Of a stretch of 64,000 nucleotides of DNA, positions 46,871 through 57,800 are shown one piece after another (positions within the stretch are counted from its first letter, which is position 1; each line of letters begins with the position of its first letter). Made by a program: the position numbers and the translations under genes. Source of the DNA: Kwoniella bestiolae CBS 10118. Lineage: Eukaryota; Basidiomycota; Tremellomycetes; Tremellales; Cryptococcaceae. The notes beneath the pieces are model-generated. The model did not search any database. It saw nothing but the letters and a program-made list of their open reading frames with translations, and was not told where the DNA came from. Location of the stretch: positions 5,908,001 to 5,972,000 of the forward strand of contig NC_089241.1 of assembly GCF_000512585.2 (NCBI RefSeq). The letters are read 5' to 3'.

Positions 46871-48349
46871 TCACAAGGTACTCTTATCGAGGAGCTTCTT
46901 GAAGGCCATATTGACTTCTTTACCGATCGATTCCTTGTCTTGGGCTTTGATGAGCTATCAAAGTATACAGAACAGTCAGTAAGATGCCAAGCGACATGAA
47001 GATGAACAGCCGTCTCACCTGTTCTTTGTATTTCTCCTTGGACTTCAACACCCCTTGCTTGTACCCCTCCATCTCAATTGCATGTCTCTCCACTAAGATA
47101 AGGTCGTCTCAGCTTCGTCACCATCTGTCGCCCCATGGACAGCTGACACTTACAAGCGGATTCGAAATCCTTCTTCGCTTGTTCGATAATCTGCCCCTTC
47201 TGTTTGTTTATCTCGTGAATTTGCTTGATGATACCTTGCATCTTTTCCTACAGCCGCATTTCCATGAAGGTGTCATCAGTATTTGAGTTCTGTATGAACT
47301 TGGTGTAGCTCACCTTTTTAGCAGCTATGAAAGCGACGGTTTTATCCCAGTGTTCCTTGGTCCTACCGTTTATTTCTACCAGGCTGTCTCTCCAATCTCT
47401 CATATTTTGTCTGTGTAGGACGAAGCAGATCAGGATATGTCAGATGAGGCTCCCAGTGTAGTGTCGGCAACTCTCCTCCAAAGGGACAATACTTACGGAA
47501 TCGTGTCGGCTTTGAAGTGTTCCAAGGCATTTTGGAGAGCCTGGTTGATGGTATAGGTGACTTCGTTGAGAGATGTCGATGAATGAGCTTGAAGCCTTTC
47601 GAAGGGGGCTGAAACGGGAAGCCAGGTCAGAATTAGTGAGTATTCCATTTATGCCCTACTCTGTAGACAAATCAGTCAGAACATCTTACCACCTAGGGCA
47701 TTCGCAAGGTTCTCACTTTCAAAGAAAAGAAAGGTATCAGCTATTTTGCTTTACCATGATGGAAATGTAAATAAGCAGCTCACGCCTCTTCCTCGTGTTC
47801 AGACTCTCCTTCTCCTTCTGGGTCCTCCCAAGTCTCCACCACACCTTCCCAGATTTGTTGTACCTTTGAAATCCTCCCACTCCCACCCTCATGACCCTTA
47901 CCTTTCGGTTTCACATCTTCCGTAACTACTTCTTCACCCTTCCTGAGAAACTCTGCAGCAGTCGCACCAAGGAGTTTGATGAATTCTTCTCGATCGATCC
48001 TGCCCATGAGAGCCTTAATAGCTTCTTCCCCTTGTACCTCATCATCTCTCGGGTGAGCCGTGCTTCTTTCGATGATCGCTTCGTCATCTTCTTGATCTTG
48101 AGATACGAAAGGAGGCGATGAGCCGGAGGAAGGTTGCGATTGGATATCATCCGGATCGTCCTTCTCTTCTGCTGCCGCTGCTGCCTTCGATTTGGAAGTT
48201 GTAATCTTCCTGATAGATACGGGTGTCTTGCTGTTCCTGCTGATTCTGGGTTTCTTGTTCTGAGGTGGAGGGGTACCACCCGAGTTGGAGGTGTCGCTGC
48301 GTGAGGGGGAGCGGGTACGTTTGTTCCCTTGTGTGGTTTTACGGGGCAT
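46871..48349 (-). CDS. Coiled-coil nuclear-type protein (unrecognised)
   Basis: I do not recognise this gene. The start is MPRKTTQGNKRTRSPSRSD at 48349. The first exon (47784-48349) encodes a basic, Ser/Pro-rich N terminus with a KKPRISRNSK nuclear-signal-like stretch. Next is an acidic part, then AIKALMGRIDREEFIKLLG and VQQIWEGVVETWEDPEGEGE. Short exons follow: ENLANALGAPFERLQ, TSLNEVTYTINQALQNALEH, WRDSLVEINGRTKEHWDK, EKMQGIIKQIHEINKQKGQI, and RHAIEMEGYKQGVLKSKEKY. The stop after KKLLDKSTL is at 46871-46873. The C-terminal half is almost wholly helical and charged, so a coiled coil is likely. The layout (disordered basic head, helical tail) recalls structural chromatin or kinetochore proteins, but no family is assigned. 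Confidence 0.7.
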
Positions 48350-48971
48350 GATGGTTAGTGCGATACGGGGTTAGTGGTAGGTAGCTCGGGTGAGAGGTGA
48401 GTATGATGAGTTCTTATGGAAGTTGAGGTGGTTTGGAGTGGATTGAGTATGCAGATCGTTGAGATGAGAAGGGGAATGAGAAAGAAGAAGAAGACAGAGA
48501 AGATGAATTGGACTTGTCTGTCTTTACATATTCGTGGTTCACTGTCATTGATTGGGATGATAGGTCTGTGCGTGATCCGTGTGTGAGTGTGGTTGACTGG
48601 ACCTGACGTGTATGTGTGTATATTGAGTATGTGATGATCTGTGCGTACTAAGTGGTCTGTGCGTTGCACAGATCATCGTCAAGTGAAAAATGAAAATGGT
48701 GATACTGAGGATGACCGAGTGAAGTGATGTTGAATACCTTTGTCATACTTATCTCTCTCTATATATGTCCCTTTCGAAATCATCTTCATCCATTCATACC
48801 TCTCAACCTTTGAACACAAAATTCAATATCACCTCAGTAGGACAGTGAGCTATCAGCCCCAGAACCCAAGTCGTTGCAAATAGCTGATTATCTTTCGACC
48901 TGTAGCATCATCGCAGCACACTCCCTTCACTATCACTCCCTTTTCAACGACTAGTCCAAACCACTCTCAAC
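48350..48971. promoter_or_regulatory. Divergent promoter region between coiled-coil gene and G-gamma gene
   Basis: 622 bp between divergent starts; no clear element recognised. Confidence 0.35.
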
Positions 48972-49526
48972 ATGTCTTCCCGAGCTAACAAAGCTACAAT
49001 GCACGAGCTGAAGCTCAGAAGGTTGATGGAGCATAATCATAGATTGCGGGAGGAGCTCGCTAGACCCAGGGTCATGGTCAGTGTTGCGAGTTTGAAGTGA
49101 GTCGATAACTGCTTCCTTGTTATTGGCTACAGCCCGGTCGCCAGTATGATGTAGGAGACGAGCGAATCAGAGGGAAGAGAACGATATCATTCATGGGATA
49201 GCTGTCTTGGGCCTGTGGTCGCCGCTCCGTGAAAGGGAAAATGCTGATATCCATGATATCTAGCTTGATCAACCACTGTCGATCTACCAAAGATCCTCTT
49301 GTGAGTACACCGGCCTTTCAGCTAACTACCAGCCACCCTCTCCCTGAGAATCACTAGCTGATTGCATGCCGCTGTAATGCAGATCCCATCCCTCTGGGGT
49401 CCACTCCAAAAAGGTGAAGATCCCTACGCTCCAGTCGAGCAGGCGGGTTGTTGTTCTTGTGAGTCGTGACACAGTCATCTTTGCGATGCGGTCCAATTGA
49501 CAGCCTGCTTTTTGACAGTGATGTAG
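48972..49526 (+). CDS. Heterotrimeric G-protein gamma subunit
   Basis: Four exons (48972-49096, 49264-49300, 49383-49458, 49519-49526) give 81 residues. MSSRANKATMHELKLRRLME and HNHRLREELARPR form the N-terminal coiled coil that pairs with G-beta. The segment SLNLINHCRSTKDPLIPSLW contains the G-gamma NPLIPS-like motif. The end, AGCCSLM, is a CaaX box (CSLM, farnesylation type) preceded by a second Cys, as in yeast Ste18 (CCTLM). The last Leu-Met-stop comes from an 8-nt terminal exon. Without that splice the frame ends CCSCES with no CaaX box. The protein anchors G-beta-gamma at the plasma membrane for pheromone signalling. Basidiomycetes may carry two such genes; which one this is cannot be told. 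Confidence 0.9.
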
Positions 49527-50081
49527 ATTTGTGACCATTGATCTTTCGGTCTGGATTTCCTTTACCTTATCCATGTGACCAGTCCGCCCTAGAATCGATT
49601 CTCTGGTCACCATCGTGGCCCATCCTACCTCTACGATCCTCCTTCGAGGTAGTCCATTTGGAATCCTTTGGCATCCTTCTTACTTTGTTGATATCTTACT
49701 TTTCTCTCGTATGAATGTGATCAGCCGGCATGCTTGTCTATGCAATGTACATAAAATTACTTTTAGGTCGACGTTGATTGCAGGTGAAGCAGACATATTT
49801 GTGTATGCGGGTCTGTGCGCCGATCAGCTCATGGATGGTTGTATGGTGAAGTGGAGGTGTGTCACCGCTACGAACATCCTCTTGATCCTTGTCAACTTTG
49901 TCTTTTGTTTCTTTACATCATTCTCGACCTATATATCCACAGATCAAAGCACAGTCCTGATAGCCCAGCTTGGATCTTTTCTGTCTGTTTTACCTATCTT
50001 GTCCATCTCCTCGCTCGCCACTCCACCCATCCACCCATCCGGCCTTAGCAACCTTGTGAATCAAATACGACTCCATATAAA
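49527..50081. other. Intergenic
   Basis: 555 bp between same-strand genes. One long plus-strand frame (49615-50136) runs through it but overlaps the next start and lacks any family resemblance; see rejected items. Confidence 0.4.
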
Positions 50082-51952
50082 ATGGAGTACGAAGAAGAGG
50101 ACGATCTATTCGGAAATGACACAGGTCAAAATGTGAACGCAGCAGAACCTATCATGACTTCGGTGTCTACCTCTATTGAACTCCCTGTAGCTTCTTCTTC
50201 TGTCTCCGTACCGAGTAAAGCTGGACCGTCTCGTATAAGCACTACCGCCCAAGCTGGACCGTCCACAGGGAGGGTATACAAGAATGTAGATGACAGGCTG
50301 AGGGAATTGCAGGACATCAGAAGAAAAGGAAGGGAGGACGAGAGAGGTCCGGAAAATGGTGTGAGGAGCTTGAGGGGTCTCTGTATGGGAGGTGAGTTAT
50401 TGCCTTATGGCTATTTGCAATCGAAGGAAAATAGCTTCTTTGGCTGATCCTGCGATCTTCTATAGTGGTCAAGTCCAATTCAGCTAGAATATGGGATATA
50501 GGTGATCTAGAATACCCCCTGATCAAGTCGCTCGTCGATGAGATGCCAATAGAGCAATTACAGGAGGTTGAGAGCAATTCACCTGTAAGTCCTACCTTCG
50601 CCGTTAGACTTTCAATCCCTGTACGAGTCATTATATTGGTCTTTTTTCTTGTGTAATGATAAAAGATTGAAGAATGAGGTAGACATGCTGATATTGGATC
50701 TCTTCTACATAGCATATAAAGAAAGATACAGATTGGTTATACGAGATCTTCCTCTTGCAAGATTACCCGTTATTCCACGAGAGGTGCCAGGATAGACATG
50801 GTGAGCCGAGGACATCGGGTTGGAGGAGGATGTACAAGGTGAGTTTGCCTAAGGTTCTTTCCTACAATCCACCTTGTCTTTTATAAAACGCCTTTCTAGG
50901 GCCCTGTTCACCATGTAACGATGATCGAGCTAATTGATTGACCCTTCCCAGAAAGCAAAAGAAGATTTCCACCTTCGTCAAGCGCAGGCTGCCGACAGGG
51001 TAGCAGCGCGATACAAGCAACTGGAAGAGGAGAAAGCCTCAAAGAGGATAGTAGTGATGGACCGTATCATACCAGATAAGAAACCCGCCAAAGGAGGTTG
51101 GGGTAGGGGAACTGGTGGGCTAAGCTCTTCAGGTGAGCTCCATCGTCGTCTTTGCGCCATCTGTCGGCTTGAATTAAGCTCACATAACGTTTTGATATGG
51201 TATGAGCAGTGAGCAAACCACAAAATGCAATTGCCAAGGCCCGTATTGAAGCCCAGCGCGCAAGGGTAGCTTTGACTCACGCTTCGGGCAAATACATCCC
51301 TCCTCCCCCTCAACGAAACAAGAATGAACCTACTCAACTGTTCAAGAATCCCTACCTCCCTTCCAATCAAGGACCCAGAATCCCACCTCCGCGAAGGATC
51401 AATCTTCCTCAGCAGAGTAGAACTAGGACCTCGGAACCTAGTTCACCCGTATCGCCCATACCTGGTTCTCATCCCATCATACGAGAAAGCTTACCTCCCC
51501 ATCTGAAAGATCGAAGTAAGGACAATGAAAGTACGAAGACGCATGAGAGGTTCAAGATTGATAGACCCCTCACGAAGTTCAAGGAGGTGCGTAAACCCGT
51601 TGCAGAGAGGTTCGTAGTTCCCGAATTGGAGAGGGAGAAACCCAAGGGTGTAGTTATGGATTTCTTCGCTACTCCTGCTTCCACAGCTGTGAGTAAATCC
51701 AGGAAAAGCGAGGAAGGAGGAGTGGGGGGTAAACGGAAAGAGCGAAATGACGTGGATGGAGAGGTAGCGATGAAGAGAACGAACCCTTTGTCTTCTTCTC
51801 CCATTGAACCCACCGCGAGATCAACACCCGTTCCTAGGCAGATGCAACACCACCGACCCACTTCGTTGGACTCGGGTAATGGGATAGGCATGCGTGACGC
51901 GAAGATTAATAGTGTCCTGTTTAGGAAGAAGAAGGTGGTTAGGGGGAAGTAG
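50082..51952 (+). CDS. ELA1: Elongin A (RNA polymerase II elongation/ubiquitylation factor)
   Basis: Exons 50082-50391, 50466-50584, 50713-50838, 50952-51132 and 51210-51952 give 492 residues. The acidic N terminus MEYEEEDDLFGNDTG is followed by the elongin A domain: RSLRGLCMGVVKSNSARIWD with its BC-box-like LxxxC context, YPLIKSLVDEMPIEQLQEVE, and DWLYEIFLLQDYPLFHER. GWRRMYKKAKEDFHLRQAQ leads into the helical RVAARYKQLEEEK. A long basic, Pro/Ser-rich C terminus ends FRKKKVVRGK. In fungi, elongin A with elongin C forms a Cul3-type ligase that clears stalled polymerase II. The assignment rests on the order and spacing of the domain blocks. Confidence 0.88.
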
Positions 51953-52066
51953 CCGTTGTGTTATATATAAGGGTACAAAACCTCGCCTCCAATGTATGTT
52001 ATAAGAGGCGACAGGCAAAGGGTAACACATGAGATTGATACTGGTATATCTCAATCATGCATATGT

Positions 52067-52148
52067 TGTATCTCATGTTATAATGAGAAATTTTGAACAT
52101 TGACGCTGAGATTACAGACATTACAAACTGCTGTATCTCATGTTATAA
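52067..52148. repeat. 17-bp direct repeat, two copies 65 bp apart
   Basis: TGTATCTCATGTTATAA occurs at 52067-52083 and 52132-52148, in the 3' flank of elongin A. Confidence 0.75.
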
Positions 52149-52483
52149 GGTAGAGTTTGCCATTTCAAACTCAAAACTTGAGGTGACCCACCCTTTCACC
52201 ATTTACACGATATGCAGTCCATTGTGTTTGTACAGTAGGTGGCAGTCTGAATAAGAGTCTCATTGAGGCAAAATAAGTATCAAGAGATCCTTTCATTTTC
52301 GCTCCTTTCGCTGGCTGTCTCCTTCTTTTTGGGGGTACGACAGGTATCAGAGCAGACGAATGGTCTGTAGGATCGTAACTCCGTATATATGTATATCTCG
52401 ACTCCCTCTCAATCGTAGACTTATCACACCCATTTCACATTCCGGAATTCACTCATTCTTCGCCCTCGTGAATTGAAAACCTG

Positions 52484-52525
52484 CTGAATACTGAATACTG
52501 AATATTGAATACTGAACACTAAGTA
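52484..52525. repeat. (CTGAATA)n tandem repeat just upstream of a start codon
   Basis: Six 7-bp units, three exact and three with one or two changes, end 13 bp before the ATG at 52539. It is probably in the 5' UTR. Confidence 0.75.
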
Positions 52526-52538
52526 CTGGAAGTCTAAA

Positions 52539-53151
52539 ATGTCGAACGCTCAATCGTAAGTCATCTGCAGATCCCTTACCCCTCATGCTCAAGTGGTCGC
52601 TCACGATGAGAAAAACGCCTTGATGATCACCAATCGGTATTATACTCGCTTCTAGCTCCACAAAACAATTCGTCAGCTCTCCTCCGGCTGCTCAGGCTGG
52701 TATGTCCGCTACTCCTGGACAGACCACGTACGGTGCGATGGGCGGTGCCACTACATCAGAGAGAGGTGGATCTGGGAGTTCAAGTTTGACTGTGGTAGAG
52801 GAACGAGGCAGAGTGTGAGTGTATCATCATATTACCCTCATTGAACAGTCCTTCAGTCCGGAACTCTGTATACACGTTTTAGATCGTGGTAGAATCGCAT
52901 ATTGGATGTTCTGAAGATGGCTGATCATCCCGAGAACCTCTCCTAGCATCCCGGGCTTATCACTCACCGCCTCCCCCTCCAACACCTCCAAGGATGGCAG
53001 AGCAAGAACGAAATACGACGAATGGTACCCTGGTGATGCGTCACACAATGGTAGACCAGCATGGTGGAATAGATGGTTCTGCTGTGGGTACGGACTGGGG
53101 TGCTTGTTGTGTCCTTGTTCGAGTTGGACTTGCAAGCATGAGAGGAGTTAG
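52539..53151 (+). CDS. Small protein with Cys-rich C terminus (unrecognised)
   Basis: Three exons (52539-52555, 52656-52814, 52947-53151) splice in frame to 126 residues; donors are GTAAGT and GTGAGT, acceptors CTAG. The first half, MSNAQSSTKQFVSSPPAAQ onward, is Ser/Ala/Gly-rich and probably disordered. The second half ends with a dense Trp/Cys cluster, RPAWWNRWFCCGYG followed by LGCLLCPCSSWTCKHERS, with six cysteines in about 16 residues. The spacing does not match a zinc-binding domain known to me. Palmitoylation or metal binding are possible readings. There is no signal peptide. I do not recognise the family. Confidence 0.6.
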
Positions 53152-53415
53152 GGGGGAGGAGATATCTTTGATTCGCGTTATCTGTCTACACTGGGACAGA
53201 TTGTGACGATGTGTTTTTCTTGGTTGATTCTCTACGCTATTACATTACTTGATTTTGACCATGATTCTCAAGACGTCAGTGTGTCTTGTTGCTTTTCGAG
53301 TAGAATTCATAAGCACATGCATATCATTTAGACATGCATGATAAGTTACAACAAATCGATACAATGCTCCTCCGTTGATAACTATCAACACCTGACTTGT
53401 CTCATGATTGAAGGG

Positions 53416-54446
53416 TCATTCCTGAGTTTCATTTCCGTTCCCATTCCCATTTCCAGCCAAATTGACCCCCGGTCCCCACCCTTCCAACCTCTTATCGCCT
53501 TTCCACAAAGTATGTCCCACACCCATCCTTCCACTCTCGCCCCCCGTCCCCGACCTTTCCCTCTCGTGAAATACGGGCTTACCCCTCCTTGAGGCTTTTC
53601 TTCGTCTGTTGGACCGTACCGGACCGTCTAGATGGTCTTTGTCTCCTGCCGAAAGAGTCGGTATAGGCGGCGAAGGGATGGATAAGGATGAGAGGCACGT
53701 TAGACATGTATGATGGGTTATCGAGAATGTATTTCGATTTGCTACGTACCCCACAATCAGATCAGCTACCATCGAATGATCAGGAAAATAAATTGTAAAT
53801 GGGTATGGACTCACGCCTGTTACGTATTCTCGAGGTTAGGCCTGGTATGAGGATCGTACCGCATGATTTGCATATTGATCGTTTGAGTGATGGGTCTCTG
53901 TACAGCACAAAATCAGTTAGCAAGATCATTGGGCATATTGAAGCTCAGCATTGTGGTGTGAAGTATATTGAAGAAGCTGTGAAGGAGGACTCACAATTTC
54001 AGCTGATTATGCACAGTCATATGATTCATCTCCCTCACATTTATCCTAGCTAATTGTCTGAACTTTCTCCTCGTCCCCTCTTCAAGCACTTCCCCGTTGG
54101 TCCATCGTTCCTCCTCCTGATCAGCCAAGTTTGACCGATTAGGTATGTCGATTGGACTTTCGATGGCTTTACGTTTCCCTTTCCTATCTACCCTTACTCC
54201 TACTTTTTGACCTGCTCCTTCTCCCCCAATGTGTACAGACGTAGTGGTGGAGGAGCTGGACGACCCAAGGGATTGTAAGAAGATGGACGCCTGGTAAGTG
54301 TAGTTTATACGTTGGAAGAGATCTTTCTGAGGGATGATGGGATAGGTATCCTGCTTGAGTGTGGGTTTGCCCTTGGTGTCATTCTTGTTCTGAGAGTTGG
54401 CGATGGGTTTGGGCTGATTGGGTTGTTGGCTTTTGTTCTTTGCCAT
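53416..54446 (-). CDS. RPR2: Ribonuclease P protein subunit Rpp21/Rpr2
   Basis: Exons on the minus strand (54446-53995, 53897-53815, 53741-53416) give 286 residues. The protein starts MAKNKSQQPNQPKPIANSQN and continues FQRINYTYQASIFLQ and RRKFRQLARINVREM. LKLDPSLKRSICKSCGTILI is the first zinc CxxC, followed by PGLTSRIRNR. After the second intron HHTCLTCLSS supplies the second CxxC. This CKSC...CLTC ribbon with the preceding L-DP-KR-CK motif defines Rpp21/Rpr2, a subunit of nuclear RNase P that matures tRNA 5' ends. The C-terminal tail is longer than in relatives: Arg/Lys-rich, then Gly/Asn-rich. A Ser/Thr insertion sits between the first two blocks. Confidence 0.88.
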
Positions 54447-54812
54447 GATTATTGTTGACCTATCGTCGTGGTTTGTGGAAGATGAAGAAAGTAGACTTCC
54501 ATCTTTATCTCGAACGTTTACGTTTGAATTGCAGCTAATCTAAATATTCAGGTACAGGCAAGTCGGCGATCTCCGCCTTTCTCTGAACAACAACAAGGAG
54601 AGATGTGCCAGTACCCTGAAAGTCAAAAGATACAGAGACTGTAGAATCAAGTTGGATTCGTGATTCACTTTACTCTCGCTACCGTCGTTCAACCTTGTTC
54701 ATCTTACATGTGAATTCAACATATCCTAGACAGACTCGAACAAGCCCAGCTGCTGGAGGAGGCGGCGAGATCATCGTGACTTGTATGTCTGGTAAACTGA
54801 AAGAACCGTAAA
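54447..54812. promoter_or_regulatory. Divergent promoter region between RPR2 and the SET-domain gene
   Basis: 366 bp; no clear element recognised. Confidence 0.35.
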
Positions 54813-57800
54813 ATGTCAACACCTTCAAGAGGAAGTGAGTTTCTTCCTTCCACCCACATGTTTCATCTTTACTTGGGACTTCCAGTAGCTGACGACTAAT
54901 GTTCGTTAATCAAGCTGGAGACAAGAAGGATCCGATATCTTTAGACTCGTCAGATGAAGATGTACCGAAATCTACACAAGCTGGACGTGAGTTATCTATC
55001 CCCTACCGTTACAAGCGGGTTGCCATGTAGATTAGCTGATATGTTCTTGACCATGCGTAGCTTCACGGCGAGGATCAAGACCTGGCGTCTCGACATCGTC
55101 TGTAAGACGATCTTGTGTCCCTCAACCGAGTCAAGGTATGCTACTTTACTCCACTACAATTGCAACTGCAATGATAATTCAGCTAAGGATATTCTTATGT
55201 GAAACACAGTCGTCGATCTTACATTCGAAGATTCCGGTTCAGACACGGCTTTCCCATCCTCCTCCAAACCCCCTTCCTCTTCATCGAACTCTACCAGAAA
55301 GACCCGAAGATCTGTCCCATCTAGCTTATTTGAGCACGCAATCGATCTAAGCGACGATCAACTCATCGCAGGACCATCGCGTTGGGTAAAGGAACAAGCA
55401 ATCGGAGAAGTAGGTTCATGGCTGAATCCAGCGGTATATGATCCCAACGCTCCCAAATCAAAGGACCACGAAGGTAGTCCATCTTGCTCAAGGGTACCGA
55501 CACATGAAGCTGAAAGTGGATCATGGTTGAATCCTGCAACCTATGTACCACCAACCACCCGCTTGATATGCCCAGTACAGGATGGAAGTTGGTTGAACCC
55601 TACTGTGTTACAACCGCCGAATTTACCACCGAAAGCAGATTTCGCTCTTCCCCAAACTTGGACGAATCCTGCGGTCTCTCAAGATTTCGAGTTGCCGCAA
55701 TCTTGGACGAATCCCAGCTCCCTCTCTTCCACACCGGCACCTCCCCCCTCCCTTCACGCCGACAACGCTGTTGCAGGACCATCAAGGTTAACCAATAAAC
55801 TCACACCACCTACACCACCGGAACCTTCAAGTGACAGAATGGAGGCTACATCCAACCCTTCTACTCTCAATCCCGTTTCTCCCACACTTGCCCATCCCAT
55901 CAACCCATTGACCGAAACTCCTGCCAAACTTGGATCCTGGTCAAATCCAGCACCTTGGGTCCCAGATACAGCACCTGCAGTACCTGACGATACTAGCGCT
56001 TCAGGCTCATGGCTCGATCCAGCAACTTTCGTGCCCCCTCATTCGATCGCAGAACCTTCAGAACCAGAATCAGGATCATGGATGAATCCTGCGGTCCTTC
56101 AACCCACCATCAGCTACAAGCGATCGCCCTCCCCTACCGAGCTAGTAAGGGAAGGATCGAAATCTAGGAAAGGGAAGCAGAGGAAGCTGGATAATCGTCA
56201 GATGCATTTGTCAAATCTGACAGAAGAAGGTGATGTGGAACCTCATAAACCTGCTAAGAAAGGTCCTAGCTGGGTTACGTTTGATCAACCGGTGAAGGAC
56301 AGTATGCCGGTGGAGCAACCGAAAGCGCCCATAGAACCCCTTGATGATATCGCAGGACCTCAGGATAAGGAGAAGACACCCCTAGGACAGGAAAGTGGTA
56401 CAGATGATATCGTAATGGGGGATGCCGGGTCTTCTGAGACTTTTGAAGCAGTCACACCTCCTTCGAAAGAGACGATCGCTCAGATGCAGGATGTTCAAAT
56501 GAATATAGCACTCCCTACAGCAGGTGAAAATATCGCTGAGCCTCAGGAAGACATTGTCGAACCGCATCCAGAGACACTGGAACTGGAACCACCGAACCTC
56601 TCACCTCGACCTTTATCACCTCAAGCGGAGATTATACCGCAGCCGGTGATGCCCGCTGTACCATCCAAACTCCCAGATCAAACATCCGCTCTAGTGGACT
56701 CTTCTGACTCCATAAGAACGGAGAATCCTGCTACGGTCGAATCTGCGAATTCCACCACTCCACCGGATGTACCGCCAAAGTCAGTACCCGCAGAATCAGG
56801 TTCACGGGCTGAGGGAACGCCGAAAGCACAGGAAGTGCAGGACGACGAAATCAACGGGATGGATCTGGACACAACCCTCAGAGCGATAGAAAAAACAAGT
56901 CCAGCTAAGGCCAGGTCGCCTTCGATCCAACCTGAAACACCAGAAGTACTGGTTGACAATACCGCCGGAGCAGTACCACGAGAACAGACAACAGAATCAT
57001 CAGACATAGGTAGATCGCCGACTTCGGTCGTATCGCAAACTTCTTCCATTTCAGTTGATGAGCCCTCAGTCCAAACAGAACCTTCTTTAGTAAATGCAAC
57101 TCCACCAATCGCAACGACCGACGTCCCCGTACCTCACACGCCAGAAATTTCTATGCCTCAGACTCCTCAGACTAGCGATAGTCAAGAAGTGGACGCTGTC
57201 TTAGGGTCTTTGATTATCAGTCCGATCGCTGAAATGGGTCGGCAAGACTCAACAGACCATACTGCCCCAACAGCGAACATCGAAGAGGCTACTCTTCAGC
57301 CTGATCAATCCGTCGAACCCCTCCCAACTGTCGCTTCACCCACCATAAACCCCCTTCCGTCAGGTTCATACAACCGTTCCCCGGAAATCGCTGCTGTGAA
57401 GGACACATCTCCTCTGCAGCCCACAGAAGCACCCTCCGTTACCAACGACAATGCGCAGAATCTTCTATTAATTGATTCCGATGTCAAACCTATCATACCA
57501 CTTCCTTCTAACGCCTTCTTCTCATCTGCATCGACGCAAGGCTTATCTTCCATGCACCCTATTGAAATTGATGATGATGACCTTGACTGTCTGACAAGTG
57601 ACAAGGAAGATGAGAGCCCTACGAGAGAAGATGTTATGGTCGAAAAAGCTGTAGAGGAAGTTCGAATTGGCGTGGACGACGTAGACATTGCGCCGGGACC
57701 ACCAGATGGTGCTGACGATGCCACACGACAGACCCGTCGTTCAAGCAGTGCACCGCCCATCGAAGAGATCACTGGCGATAACTTCACTTCGAAATTCGGC

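Larger units (their letters stand above)
51953..52538. other. Intergenic with two short repeat features
   Basis: 586 bp. It contains a separated 17-bp direct repeat and a 7-bp tandem repeat close to the next start; otherwise no gene. Confidence 0.4.

Noticed and set aside
49615..50136. A 173-codon plus-strand open frame between the G-gamma and elongin A genes
   Set aside because: It begins at a non-ATG codon, overlaps the elongin A start in another frame, has no family resemblance and no splice support. It is most likely UTR sequence open by chance.
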